DNA of 64,000 bases from Lumbricus rubellus. Its lineage: Eukaryota > Annelida > Clitellata > Crassiclitellata > Lumbricidae. Shown piece by piece: positions 1 to 12,690 of the stretch (position 1 is the stretch's first letter; each line of letters starts with the position of its first letter). The stretch is taken from the NCBI GenBank assembly GCA_945859605.1, contig OX243815.1:36385051-36449050 (forward strand). Reading direction: 5' to 3'. A program made the position numbers and the translations under genes. Under the pieces are notes generated by a model, which worked only from the letters and a program-made list of their open reading frames with translations, was not told the DNA's origin and ran no database searches.

Positions 1-860
1 ATTTTTTATTTGTGTTGTGTTTCTGAGAGCAGCCTACAGGCCACATGCCGATACCTGTTGATAACTTGATATGCATACATTGAACTCTAGTTTCTCATTG
101 GTCATGCTTTCTTGCCTTGTCTCATTAGCATCCTGAAAAATTTGTCCACAGGGCAATAAATTTGAAAATAATAAGTATTCCATGTTGTCATTTAAATGTC
201 AATTTTAAATGTCACCTTATTTTATCCTAAATAGTGTTCATTTTATATGTGTTGCTGTATTTATATTAATTGTATTTCATACTATGAACTTTTATTTTAA
301 TTGCTATTGTATGTATGATTGTATGTGTGTTAATTCTGACTTGCCTATACATCTACATAATATTGTGTGTGTGTGCGTATGTGTGTGTGTGGCACTGTTG
401 GCACGTGTGTCCGTGTGTTTGCTCATGATGTATAAAGGAATTCCAAAAACTTTTGTCAATTTTGTTTGTGGATGACTCTCCTGGTTATGCTACACTGGGT
501 TATATTTGAACAGTCAGGTGGCTGGACCGTTCTCAATGTATGTTTTGGACTCTTGAGATTGTTAAAGTTGCTCATGCTTAACCTCTATCTACAGGATATT
601 GCAGCAGAATTTACTGGAATTTATAGCGTGTGGTGTGGAGAGGAGAAACTTTCTTGAATTGCAGTCTATTCTTTACTTGTTACATTCAGATTCCCTTTAA
701 TACAAGTTTAGCCAATGGCTTTAGGTATTCTTGCTCCTTGTTTGATAGCTGAAGAATGAGCGAAAGAGACGGACAAAAACAAGGACAGACAGCTAGGAGA
801 CTGAATAATGGGAAAGGTGTGATCAGGAGAGACTGAGAGGCGGAAAGACAAGCAGACAGA
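1..860. other. non-coding stretch
   Basis: I see no credible gene here. The only structure is a short imperfect GT tract near 361-392. Open frames are short and have no recognisable domain. Confidence 0.6.
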
Positions 861-1040
861 CACTGACTGACTGTGACTGAATTACTTACTTACTGACTGA
901 CTGACTTACTGATTGACTGACTGACTGATTGACTTACTGATTGGCTGACTGACTGACTGACTGACTGACTGACAGTGACTGACTGATTGTCTGACTGACT
1001 GACTGACTGACTGACTGATTGGCTGGCTGACTGACTGACT
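861..1040. repeat. (ACTG)n-type tetranucleotide array
   Basis: About 180 bp of imperfect tandem ACTG units, with occasional ATTG and ACTT variants and short interruptions. The minus-strand Ser-Gln-Ser-Val-rich open frame here is a product of the repeat, not a gene. Confidence 0.9.
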
Positions 1041-2535
1041 AATCGTTCATATGGAGATAAAGTACTGGAAATCATGTGGTTAACGACAGAGATTATAAAA
1101 AGATTAATATTGGCTGAGAAGATGGATGGAATGGTTTCCGTAGAAAGAAAATTAATGGTCCAGTCATGTGATGTGACAGTCTATTATGTCTGTAAGTAGT
1201 AAAGGAAACTTTCTATCATTATTTTATGTGTAGGTCAAGTGGTCAACGGCTATTCAAGGTTACTCAAGGAAAGATTTAATATGATTATTATCTGTATGTT
1301 AACGTGTTTGTGCTGATTGTTTGATTTTTGTGTCAGTTTTATGTCTACAGACAAGTTTATTATTTCTCATTTCTCATGCATAATTATGTAGACATGGTCA
1401 GCGATCACGTTGAGAAAATGGCCGTCTGTTGAGCGCCATTCGTTTGGCTGTGGCTTGCGCTGCATGCGAGGCAGTGAAGCAGTCTGCGGCATTTATGGAT
1501 GCAAATACTTGAACAGTCTGGATGATGAGTTGGGTAAGTTTGTCTGCTGTGAATCGCTGAGGACATGCAAGGCCACTGCATCATCTATTCCAGACAGACA
1601 GACGCCTGCTGGGCAGACGGTTGGATGGACGGACGGATGAAGACGACAGCAGACCGTGGACAGGGTGGGACAGGGTGGGCAGCCTGCTAGCCACATAAAT
1701 TACAACTGTGGCCAGTTGAACGACCTGACAGACGCCGACGCCGTCGGACCTTGAGAAAAAATTTATTGATTTCTGTCAATCTGTCTGCATGTGAAAGAAG
1801 GAGGGAAGGATGGAAGGAAGAGGAGGAGAAGGAGGAGACTGAGGAGGAGGCGGCGGCGGTTGTCTATGGGACCACTGGGAACCGGTTGGTTGTTGGCTGT
1901 CGCTGGAGGACCTTGGCACCTGGCCGCTGACCAATGGGGAAGCAGTTTTCTTGGTCACTTCTGATGTGACCGGGTTTTTTTGTGGAGCAGCTTTCAGTGC
2001 AGCAATTGATGGACGAGAAAAATGGAATCTTGTGAAAGGTTTGTGCTTTTATGATTAAATTAAGTAATATTTTATATAATTATGCAAACAAGTTTTCTCA
2101 TCAGTGTGCACTTAGACCCTGCGTTGATATAACAGGCGGTTTGACTTATAGTATTTTTTGCACCTTTACACAAATTTTATGAAAAGTTATTTAGGCCTAC
2201 TTCAGATTAAATAGAACTTTAATATATAACAGCTTGAAGCTCTCAAACAGACTGCCTTATTTTTAGAGATAGCTTGCACAGTAGGTTCGTGTTAAGTGAT
2301 GCTGGAGATTGTCTTTAGAAGTTTGTCCAGGTAACACGGAACAGTACAAAGTGGAAAGAATTGCTTTTGGAGAACAGATGAGTGCATATGCTGGAAAGTA
2401 TGTAAGTAAGTGCATTCTTTAACATATCCAGCTGTCAAACAGCTGCAGTGAAATTTTGCTTGCTAACATGAATGTTTTAAAGATGATGCATGGCCCACAT
2501 GCAAGCGTTATAGAAGCCGTGCCGTGGTGGCTTAA
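1041..2535. other. non-coding stretch with purine-rich tract
   Basis: No gene is supported. Positions 1795-1860 are a G/A-rich tract of GGA and GAA triplets running into GGC triplets, which gives a spurious Pro-rich minus-strand frame. Confidence 0.55.
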
Positions 2536-2587
2536 AGAGTGCCAACAAAAGAGTGCCGACAAAAGATTGCCGACAAAAGAGTGCCAT
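2536..2587. repeat. short tandem repeat, about 17 bp unit
   Basis: Roughly three tandem copies of a unit containing AAAAGAGTGCCGAC, with a T for G change in one copy. Confidence 0.8.
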
Positions 2588-2851
2588 CATATTTGAGCAA
2601 TCGACAGATGAATTTCTGACAGGAAATGCACTGAGAAAATATTCTGCTAAAGATTTTTTATAATAATATAATACTCTAATGATGTCTATAAAGTATAATT
2701 TGCAGCTTATACTGAGCTACACATGCGAGGGAAACCTATAATGTATGTTGGTAAATTTGTTTTATTATAACAAGCATGTGCTTCAGGTTGAGAAATTATG
2801 TGAATGATGTACATATAAGACACATATTTGTGGTTTGTATTATATTGATGA

Positions 2852-3365
2852 AAATAATTTCTTGCTCAAATAGAAGTTAGACTGATAAAAGTAATTCTCT
2901 GCTTAACCCTTTGATGCCGAGAGTGTAGTAAAATGTATGGGAAATCCTATACCCTCTGGCATTAAAGGGTTAAATAGAAGTTTGATAGATGAAAATAATT
3001 CTTTGCAGTTGGATAGCTAAGAATAATTTTTAACTTAAATATTTAGAGGTTGGGTAATCAAAATAAATTTTTGTCTAAATAAAAATTGGATATATGAAAA
3101 TAATGTTTGAACCACATAGAAGTTGGATAAATAAAAATAATTCTTTACTTAAATAAAAGCTGTGATAGATGAAAATAATTTTTTGCCTAAATAAAAATTC
3201 AATAGTTTACAATAATTATTTGCTTAAATAGAAGTTGGATAGATGAAAATAATTGTTAGCTTAAATAGAAGTTAGATAGATGAAAAATAATTCTTTGCTT
3301 CGATAGAAGTTGTATAGATGAAATAATGTTTGGCTAAACTAGGTGTTGGATAGATAGATGAATAT
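2852..3365. repeat. degenerate minisatellite, about 36-44 bp unit, copy 1
   Basis: About a dozen diverged tandem units built on the pattern TTAAATAGAAGTTGGATAGA followed by TGAAAATAATTCTTTGC. Unit length drifts because of small indels. The same family recurs at 42,390-42,820. A tiny TTAA-flanked element is inserted at 2907-2969. Confidence 0.85.
2907..2969. mobile_element. piggyBac-like micro-MITE (63 bp) with TTAA target duplication
   Basis: The insert starts CCCTTTGATGCCGAGAG and ends with the inverted equivalent CCCTCTGGCATTAAAGGG. It is flanked on both sides by TTAA (2903-2906 and 2970-2973). TTAA duplication plus a CCC-starting inverted repeat is the known signature of the piggyBac superfamily. 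The repeat unit around it naturally contains TTAA, so removing the insert and one TTAA restores a normal minisatellite unit. It has no coding capacity and would need transposase supplied in trans. Confidence 0.72.
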
Positions 3366-5529
3366 TGTGATCAGTAAGGAGGGTTGTTTTGGTTTCTTTT
3401 TTCATATAATGCACTGTTGACCTGCATACATGTATTTCTGTGGACTATGGAGATTAGAGATGCATGTGGCAAGTGTGGTATAATGGTATGCGATGTGGTA
3501 TGGTGGTATCTGGTTTGATTATGCATTTTTGTGTGGTTTTATCCTGCTATAGCAACGTGTGTGTTCTTAGTGTAAGTTTACTTTAACATGACAATGTCTT
3601 TGAATCAGGTCAGCCACTTATAGAAGAGACAGGTGAACAGTGTATGCATACCTAAAGTTGTGAAGTTGTGACAGCATGAGAGGAGAGACAGCGGTGGATA
3701 GTAGGGAGCTGGGGAGGTGGTAAACATGTTTTGTGTTGTGCCACTGTCAAGAACTGCCCTCAGAAGAGGACAAAAGTTTGTGTAGCTTGTAGCTATGTTG
3801 TGAGCTTAACTTAATGAATGTAAACTGGATATTGTCAGTCTATGCTTTTTCATCAGTTCTAGAAGTCCCTTCTTGTGCTTTTAGACTTGAAATTCTAGAA
3901 GTATACAAGAAGTTCTTGATTTTTTGTTTATCTTTTTTTCCTTGTTTTTTATGGCTGTGCAGTTCCATGTGGTCCTAATGAAAGAAAACATATGGCAGCA
4001 GGTGAACATTGTAGTGTTTAAGGTGGCTATTCTAGCTGGGATCAAATGACAACAACAGCCTTTAAGTGCTGACCTTATGCCAACACATAAATCTTTGTGC
4101 ATGCTGAAATGATACTTAAAAGTGATTGGCTGTCTGCAGGACTTGCCAACCCACTTAATTCTGTCCATGCCCACATGTATGTTAAGGCTGCTTTGATTTA
4201 ATTTGTTAGCCACCACTAGCCACTTTATGAGGATGAAGACTCACAATGGGTACTAAATGGTACCAGTTCTTTGGTGTGGTATGGCCAACAATGAAATAAG
4301 TGGTTGCTGCCTCTGAGCATCTCTAATTTCAAGTAATGGCTCTTGGTCTTTCACTGCATAAGTGTTTTGTTATGTTCTGTTGCATGTAGAGTTCGTGAGC
4401 CAATCATGGCAATGTGTTTTGTTGCTTGCAGATATAAATCTGTCAGTTGGATGCAGGTGGAGTTTGTTTTTCATGGAGGTGTCTGCCTTCTCCATATTCA
4501 TGTAGAGCAGTGTTGATTTATTATGCTGCTAATGACCCGGCCCTCCCAGGCAGTAGCTGTTTGGGTTAGCTGAAGACTGATGAATATTTATGAATGTCAA
4601 GTGATGGCTTCTATGCAGGCTTCAAAGCTATTCTGCTGAGAGGTTAAAATATATTTGTTTGCTTTTTTGCTCATTTATAAGCGCAATGGCTAAAGATGTG
4701 ATTGTTATTCTGAGCATTTCAAAGATTTGTGATACTCTGTGTGTTTCATGGATGCATGATATTGTAGGTTTTACAATTTATTCTTACACAACTCGTACCA
4801 GCTAAGTAAATCAATCAGAACTCAACATAATTATAGTAGCCTGTTAACATGTGACTTCATGCAGAAAGCGAAGATTTTTATTGTCAAATACGCTATGACA
4901 GTTAAATCTAAATATATGGACTATATACAAATCATGGACAGTGTTGCAACATAGGTGACACTGCACAGTGGACACAAAGCTAAGAGTGTTTGGAATCCTG
5001 CTAGTTGTGCAGTACAAACATTACATCACCTAGATTTAAACTCCAAAGCCACAATTTTGACAAGTAATGGTAATTAAGGTGTCTATTCAAATTCAACTGT
5101 CTCTATAGGCTGCTAGTGTCTCTGAACCTAGACATGATCAGTTGATCACCTTATTTTCATGTGATTAGTGATTACTGATGCAAATGTCTCTATAAATTTA
5201 GTTTATTGACTTTTTACGTATAAAATGCGAAATAGTTGGGAAAATTATCTGTAATTCAACATTAAACCTGAACATTTAACATGAATGCAGGTTGTGCAAC
5301 TTGTAAAGGGAAATAATTATTCAATATATCTCAAGCTTAATTCACAGCGAGGAATATAAATGAAGTTCAGACTCACTATGAGCTATAGATGTGAATATAT
5401 TATGTCAAATGGTTTGAAATATCAAAGTTATTTCTACACTGAAATTAGCTCCAGATGGAGTCTTTCGTCAGAATTAGAATTGTCATCATTCAAGAGGATA
5501 AGGAGCATTACTTGGCCAAAATGCCAGCT
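3366..5529. other. non-coding stretch
   Basis: AT-rich DNA without a recognisable gene or repeat. A 111-codon minus-strand frame at 3881-4216 has no recognisable domain and no splice context. Confidence 0.55.
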
Positions 5530-5598
5530 ATCTTGAGGGGTGCTATATAAATTCTATGGATGGACGGACGGACGGACGGATGGACAGACAGACAGATA
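5530..5598 (+). repeat. LINE/SINE-type 3' end followed by (TGGACGGA)n-like microsatellite
   Basis: The phrase GGTGCTATATAAAT runs directly into TGGA/CGGA/CAGA repeats. The same GTGCTATATAAAT phrase before a microsatellite occurs at 32,690 and 34,845 and, as GCGCTATATAAAT on the minus strand, at 53,620. It marks the 3' end of CR1/L2-type elements in this genome. Confidence 0.5.
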
Positions 5599-7630
5599 GC
5601 TAAGAAAGTTTGCATGGGAGGCAAGTGGAACAAAAATTTTGTAATTTGTTTAACTTGGCAGGTATTTCAACCTTGACCTCACGACTGGCAGTCCAGTATC
5701 CTAACCATCAATCAACCATCTCACCCCATCTGAAAGTAAACAGCATTATTTTCTTCTCTGGTTCTGCCTTGACCTTCAACTGTGACCTTTTGCAGGTCAA
5801 TTATATAGGTAAAACACAGTTCTGGTCTTTGTTGTCACCTTGTCAGTCTGGACAGATGATATGTTTGGTAAATTATGCCACCAGAGCTCTTCCTTCATTT
5901 TTCTTGCTCTGCTCCACCTTACAGATATGTAACCTCTTTCCAAATACTTCAGTATAGTTTTACAGTAAGCACTTGGAACTGATTGATCTTTGTGTGAAAG
6001 CTCTTTTCTGTGCACTCAAACCATCTAACAGCCATGTCATAAATATTTGGTAATTCCAGCTCTCTATAACTAATGTCTTTCACAAGAGCAGCACAATTTG
6101 CTAATGGTTAGTTCCTTTACATGGCCAAGTCTTTCATGAAACAACTTCTCATTTAACTTGTCTTACTTGGCTTTCCCGATCAATTGCGTCTGTTCTTGGT
6201 GATGCTTACGAATGCATAATAGAAATCTGGACTGCTGACTGTCGGGCCAAAGGTTGTTTAGTCATCTCTGAATATTTCTCCATCATGGATTTTCTTGTCA
6301 ATGTTTGATCATTTAGGTGTTTTGAGAACACAATTTTAGTCTAACTTTTGACTCTGCCATGTTCTTTTTGACTATGCTCAAACCAAATTTTCTTAATGAA
6401 GATTGAAGATATAGAAAATGGATTGTAAAAAACTGTTTTAATGGCTTTTGTTGCATTTGAATTTGATGTATTTAAGTGAAAATTTGAGTTTGCTAATAAT
6501 GACTGACTGTAAAGTTCTGCATTAAGTGTGTGATGAAAGAGTGCTGCTTCTATGAATGTATTATGCAGTGGATTATAAGTTGACATAAATACTGATGAGC
6601 TAATCTGGTATCTCAGAACAGGGATCTATATCAATTGCATTATACTTTACTCTGGAGTTTCATTGTGCTGTATGATTAATGAAATGAGTTCTTGAATCCT
6701 TTCCTATCATTATGTCTTTAATCAACAGAGCTCATGAATATCCATCATGCTTAAGCCTTAAGGTACTTGTTATAAGTGTTATATAACACTTCCAGACTTG
6801 TTGAGCCTGTAAAAATAACCTTGGAATGCTGGGATAAGTAGATCATTTTGAAGCCGGTTGAGAGTAATGTTGCACTGTTGTCTAGAATACACCCACACAG
6901 ACTTTTTCAAGATAGAGAGATGTTGTTTTTCTGTTATTTGTTTCGGTGCTGATGCTGCTAATCCTCTTTAGATGCACAGATTTCAGTAGTTTACTGCACA
7001 CTGTTGGGTGGTTATATATTTATTCAGTTCATAAATTGCCTATGTGCAGTTGTTGAGTGGCCTTGTATGCGTTGTGAGAAATTAGTCTGATTCATGTTCC
7101 ATGTTGTACATGTCATGATTAGGCATGCGAGTCAGACGTTGGTTTAATGGGGACATTTCGTTGCTGAGAAATGTACACTCTGACTGTAAGTGCTTTGCAC
7201 TGAACATTGCTTTCTAAGTTTAAAACTATTATAGATAGAAGCGGAATGCATTTAAATATTGACTTTCATATTGTAGGACTCACGTTTACGACGTTTTACG
7301 TGGAAACGCGTTTCAGGGTTGTTGTGTAAGTTTAGACGTAGTCGTATTTTTCAGCTGATCTTGACTTTGTAGAATTGAGAATACAAATTCATTCAGATTC
7401 ATAATGTGGAATCCATGCTTGCGCAATGCACATGTGCCATTACCTGTTTATTTCCTTTCTTTTTCATAAAGTTTTTAGTGGTTTTGAAACAGCTATTGTG
7501 CTATTGGTTTTCTTTTAACAATGTTGGCTCTATTTGACTAACTCACTCTATGCTAAATATTGGACAGATACTCTTGCTCTTATAGCAGTTGCTGGATGTT
7601 TGATGGTTGGTGTAATGTTGTCGACAGTAA
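5599..7630. other. non-coding stretch
   Basis: I see no gene, structural RNA or clear repeat. The short open frames (for example 5610-5957) show no domain, and this AT-rich DNA would give such lengths by chance. Confidence 0.5.
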
Positions 7631-7876
7631 TTGTTTGTTTGTTTGTATGTGCACTTGATATAGCACTCCTTCAAGCTCTCTACTCAGAGGTGCTCTCGAC
7701 TACAGAGCAGACACTGCATCGGAGTTTCACGCTGAAGCGCTGAGCAATTGCGAGTGAAGGACTTGCCCAAGCTCATCAATATACATGTATGTCAACTGCC
7801 TACTTGCGGTGGATTCGAACCTGCAACCCTTCGGCTGCAAGGCGACAAACATACCAACTACACCACCGCACCCCAC
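7631..7876 (-). mobile_element. tRNA-derived SINE
   Basis: Read on the minus strand, the element starts near 7876 with a tRNA-like head. It has an A-box-like TGTAGTTGGTATG and a perfect B box GGTTCGAATCC (7810-7825). A body and a 3' tail of (CAAA)n follow, near 7631-7644. Its non-tRNA part recurs at 28,222-28,330. Near the tail it shares 'gag(c/t)gctc(t)gagta' motifs with the LINE 3' end at 34,815. No target duplication was found. Confidence 0.75.
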
Positions 7877-7987
7877 AATTCTACTTGTAATTAACATTTA
7901 TAAAATGCACCATTTAAGGTTTAAGGATTTCAGAAGTGATCCTGACCAAAGTTGTGATATTGCTAACATATAAAATGGACTTCAACC

Positions 7988-8125
7988 ATTTTGGGAAGAG
8001 GGGAAAAGGAAAGGGAAAAGGAGAGGAAGGGGAAGGGGAAGGAAGGGCAAGAGGAAGGGCAGGAGGAAGGGAGGAGGAAGGGGGAGGAGGAAAGGGAAGC
8101 AGAAGGGGAAGAGAAAGGCTGAGAC
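7988..8125 (+). repeat. polypurine tract (GGA/GGAAG-rich)
   Basis: About 135 bp almost entirely of A and G, made of GGAAGG, GGGGAA and GGAGGA units. It yields an artefactual Gly/Glu/Lys frame on the plus strand and a Ser/Pro/Phe frame on the minus strand. Such tracts can adopt triplex DNA. Confidence 0.85.
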
Positions 8126-10472
8126 TGAACTCGAGCCATAAGACATTTATATAAGTGGTGCCTATCCATTCGTTTCTCTAAGCTCTTTGCTTCTAAGCCA
8201 TTGTCGGTTTCAGATTAAGACATGTTCTCACAGATCTCAGAATGATTTTTATAGAAATGAAATCAATGGCTGTGCATTGGTGAGCAGCATTGCTATGTTT
8301 TAATGCCATAGTAGAACCAGTGTCAGTTTCTTGAGCAGCTGGACCATCACCTTACCGGTATGTGGTGTTGAATGTCAAGTATTACATAGTATATTGTTTT
8401 AATTCTTCTCAAGCATTGGGTGATTGTCATAATTGGTTTGACTAGATTGTACCTCTATAGGCTCTTACCACGATCTACACATAGCAAGAAGTAGTGTGGT
8501 ATCTAGGTTCATGAATGTATATACCAGGTGGTTTACAGCACTTAGAGAGCTCATAGCAGACAAACATCTAATTTACACTTGCTGTACACTTAACCCTTGT
8601 CATGCCTGTGCCTGTTATTTTACTGGAGAAGGATGGTGTGGGCTACAGAGAAGTCAGATGGAAGCAGGAGCAGTGGAGTTGCCGTGGAGTGATTCCTTTG
8701 GAAACCAGACTGCTGTGGATGGATCAGCTCATTCACATCTAAAATGCAGTCAACTGATTAGCAAGTTTTATGTTATAAGAATTTCTCTAACATCCAACAT
8801 TTTCCTATGGTATGCACTGGACCAACCATATGGAATTCTCTGCTATCTGTACTTATACCCATTTATCCATAATCACAAGTTTTATGTATCATGGGATAAA
8901 TGTGCTCACTGTGCCTCAATTTAAGAAAGATTACTACGTTAAATTCCTTACTGTGAAGTGTGGCTTTAATCAGAATTGCATCAAAATGTTTACGTTTTTC
9001 ATTCTGTTTTCTTTTGTTTTCTTTTTATGTTGCATTTATGGAATGATTTGTACTGTAATTGTAATGACTTTCAAGTGTTTACGGGCTTGTATTCCTCGTT
9101 TTATTTGTTTGCTCATGTCTTTTATGATGTGAATGTTCCTTTCTTTATCTCCTCTTTTATGCATCTGTTGAATGCCTACATCATTTACTGGTAGTTGTTA
9201 AGTATTCTGCTAATAGTTTCTGTTCGTCAAATTCCTCCTCTCCTAAGTTGTCTCTTCTTCAAGGTGGTGATTGCTATCTAGCTATTGTTATCAGAACCAA
9301 GTTGAGTATAAGATTATGGCAGTTTGTCTAATATGTGCTTATCTTTTCTTTAACTTCGCATTTCCCCAAATGTTGCGCAATGTTCATATCCACTTTTTCT
9401 GTCATTTATTTTAAAGCTGTAATATGATTAATTAGTTTTTCTTCAAGTTACTTGAAAGAATAGAACTGAAATGGTTCTGTGTGCTATTCTCATAAATTAA
9501 TGTTTTCCGATAATTCATATCCACATATCATCATCATCTCTGCTGACCTTCCATTGAAATTCTCCCATATATATAGTAACGTTAATGTATTATTGTGTCT
9601 TGGAATTCTGTGAAACATCTGGCAAATTTTGTGTGGGCAAACAAAATTGTGAGACAAGAGAAAAGGAGAAACATGTCGAGAATGACAGCTCAGCCGCGGC
9701 AGAAGTGTTGACCGTTGAAGTGTACATGAAATTTCATCAATTATTTTCTTAATCTTCAGAGCGCAGGCACAGATGCCTTGGGCCATCTGGATCCTCCTTC
9801 TTTTGAATTCTTGCACAGACATTGACCATTGCAATATGTGACTGTGTATCCTGTAGACTGCATTATCAGATTGCTTGCTCTGTCATTGATTTTGCCACTT
9901 CCTCTTGTTTGTCCCATACTACCCAATATTGCAACTGTATGCTAATAATCAGTGGAATTTTTTCATTCCACACCACATTAACCTCACAGATTTTGTCGTG
10001 TTTCATATATACTTGTTTATGTCTTTAACTGCCACTTAGGTAAGATCTTCTGTGCTTGATAGGGCTCTCAAAATACAGGGTCCTCTCCCTGTGTTGTTGA
10101 AGCTGAGTTTTCTGAGTCAGGGAGCCAAGTTGTGAAGCCAGTGCTTTGATTCAAGATGTAGTAGCAGGAGTTTTTCTGGTTTATGCATCATTCTTATTTG
10201 CATCTTTTATATTTCTCTGATTTATTTTGTTGGCAGCATGCATTCAGCAGATCCATACCTTTGGTTTTTAGGATATTATTATGAATTTATTTGCATTTTT
10301 TGCACCTGTAATTTTCTGCTGTTGTTTTAAGCTTAGCTGCAGACCCAGAAATTGTTAGTCTTAATTCTCTGAAGACTACACCCTGATTAGGATATGCCCA
10401 TCTCTAATAATGCTAAATAATACTGTGGCTGGTGGTGTGTCTAGCGCCTAATGCTATTCAGTAATTCAGTTT
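8126..10472. other. non-coding stretch
   Basis: Nothing convincing. The 142-codon frame at 8496-8924 and the overlapping Phe-rich frames at 8812-9194 are Cys/Tyr/Phe-rich readings of T-rich DNA, with no family resemblance or plausible start context. Confidence 0.5.
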
Positions 10473-10568
10473 GAACATTCCTCATGACTTACTTGTGGCT
10501 TATGGCTCAGGCGATGCTCTTGGCACGCGTCAGAGCCAAAAGTCACAAGCAAGTCATGTGGAATGTTC
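10473..10568. repeat. 96-bp imperfect palindrome (possible MITE)
   Basis: Two arms of about 36 bp, starting GAACATTCCTCATGACTT and ending AAGTCATGTGGAATGTTC, are inverted copies with about six mismatches around a 24-bp centre. A second partial copy of one arm tip (ACATTCCTCATG) follows at 10,570. It could be a small fold-back element; no clear target duplication is seen. Confidence 0.65.
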
Positions 10569-11271
10569 AACATTCCTCATGCAATAATGCTTTTTTTATT
10601 AGTTCAAATAAAGCAATCATTTTTGCAGACAATTAAAAACGGATGAATTAGTACAGTGCTTTCTATTATTAAAATGGCCAAGAACTGCGCTTTTTGTAAG
10701 TTTTTATGTAGTTTAGCATGTCATAATAAAGATGGGTAATATAAGAGATGTTGTGCCTACCAATGACAGCTGATACACCTTTGCCATGACAGCCTGGCTA
10801 AGTGGATAAGCAGAAGCAGATCAGATTGAGAATCTGAGATTCTCAGCAGCGGATAAGATGAGCAGACAGTGAGGCAGCATCCGACCGGGCAGCGTTGAGT
10901 GAGGCAAGAAAGAGGCTACACTTAGGCTAGATAGTAGGTTTTTCACCTAAAAACTGTATTGCTAAGCACAGTGACTCTACTTACTGATTTTGAGGGTGGT
11001 ATATATATAGCAGAATGCCACTTGGGTCAGCTCAGTCCACCATCCCTATGCTGTCGTGTATGTGTTCCTATCTGCTGCTTTTGAGTCCAATTTGACCTGG
11101 ACCTGATCCTGCACTGCCTCAAACATTGATCCTTACTAGCTGATAACACCTTACTTACGCCTTCATACATTCATGTAGTCAATACATGTTCAATCATTTA
11201 AAAATGGTTTTTCATGCATTTTGGCACTTTGAAGACGGAATATTAGTTGTACAGATGCAACAGAATAACAT
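10569..11271. other. non-coding stretch
   Basis: No gene or structured repeat recognised. Confidence 0.5.
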
Positions 11272-11406
11272 AATTATATAGCAAAGTAACTTAGATCTCA
11301 GCAAAGTAACATCTATAGGCAGCAAAGTAACATACATGTAGACAGCAAAGTAACATAGACAGCAAAGTAACATGGACCCCAAAATAACATAGACAGCAAA
11401 GCAGTT
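11272..11406. repeat. tandem repeat, unit AGCAAAGTAACATAGAC-like
   Basis: Six to seven diverged copies of a 17-24 bp unit centred on GCAAAGTAACAT. The minus-strand frame across it (Leu-Leu-Cys-rich) is a repeat artefact. Confidence 0.85.
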
Positions 11407-12592
11407 CGAATCTGACATGTAACTGACTTCTCTGTTATTCCTTGATATTCAATGATTGTTATCTTTATCTGTCTGATAAATACCTTTTTGGTAGATCATG
11501 TTTACAGAAGTTAGCTCATTTCCAGGAAGGGTCCTGTGTCTACTATGAAGACTGTTATGACTGTTTGGTTTAACTCTATGACCTAGACTGGCTGGTGAGA
11601 CATTTAGGTTTAATTCTAAAACGTAGACTGGGTAGCAAGTTGATTAAGTGCTTGAATTTCAGCTCTCAAGAACTATTATCTAATTATTTTGACGGCTGAT
11701 TTTTGTGTATGCATTTAATTATCCAAATAATCACACAGAAGCAAAGCACTGAGAGATTTGCAAGATATGTTCAGAGGTGAATGAGTATTACCACCAAGCA
11801 GAGATTATTTGCCATTTTGTGTAACTGCAGTGTTTTTGCATGGAGGCAGGACTGCAGGTATATTTATTGTGAGCTTTGTGTGCTAAATGTTTCCAGGTGG
11901 GTTTTTCTGCTGATGATGTTGGAGGGACATGACCATTCTATTACAGTACAAACTTGGTCAACATAGATGTTGACTTTTCTGCTGTGAGCCGTTGCTTTTG
12001 TTGGAATATGCACAGTGATATTTGGTTGAATGTTTAAGGTGACAGACATTTCTTTATAAGATACTTAAAATGAACTATCAGATGTAACAAAGGGAAATTA
12101 TTTTCTGTTTCCGTTTTTTGTCTTTTGTTGTTGTTTTTTATTTTTTCGAATAAAATGACGTTTTCCCCCGTTTTTTTATTCCATTTTCATCTGTGTTTTT
12201 TTTTACATCTATGTGTTATAGGATAGAAGTGGCATCTGTAACTGATTAGGCATTGCAATTGGCTTATTACTTGTGTTTGGAATTTTTATGAGAAGGACAT
12301 TTTTCATTGTTTAGTTGCATGTTGGTCTGCCAAGAGTCACATGTATTGGAAATGTTGCCCAGATTGATGTGAAGATTTTCACTGAATGATCATCACTTTC
12401 TATGGTCTTGATTGCAACTTAGGATGTTGCATAGTACAACTACATGTAGGTTGTTGCATAGTAAGTGTATTATCGCTTGACACACACGATCGTGTAGCCA
12501 ATGTACCTCATGCTGATAAAGAAATTTCAGATTCAGAAGAGTTCTGCAATAGTTTTGAAGATGGTTTTAAACTGAGCACTATATATATGTCT
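11407..12592. other. non-coding stretch
   Basis: No gene recognised. Positions 12,110-12,210 are T-rich with poly-T runs. Confidence 0.5.
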
Positions 12593-12690
12593 GCTAATTT
12601 CTAAATGGTTGGTCCTATCATTTTTGCTAATTTCTAAATGGTTGGTCCTATCATTTTTACTAATTTCTAAATGTTTGGTCCTATCATTTT
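12593..12690. repeat. three tandem copies of a 33-bp unit
   Basis: Units start at 12,593, 12,626 and 12,659, each containing CTAATTTCTAAATGGTTGG. The copies are almost identical (one G to A and one G to T change), so the amplification is recent. Confidence 0.92.

Noticed and set aside
8588..8610. TTAACCCTTGTCATGCC resembling a piggyBac-type end
   Set aside because: No inverted partner with TTAA found nearby; similarity is too short.
8496..8924. 142-codon plus-strand frame
   Set aside because: No family features or coding-type composition, and no start or splice context that favours it.
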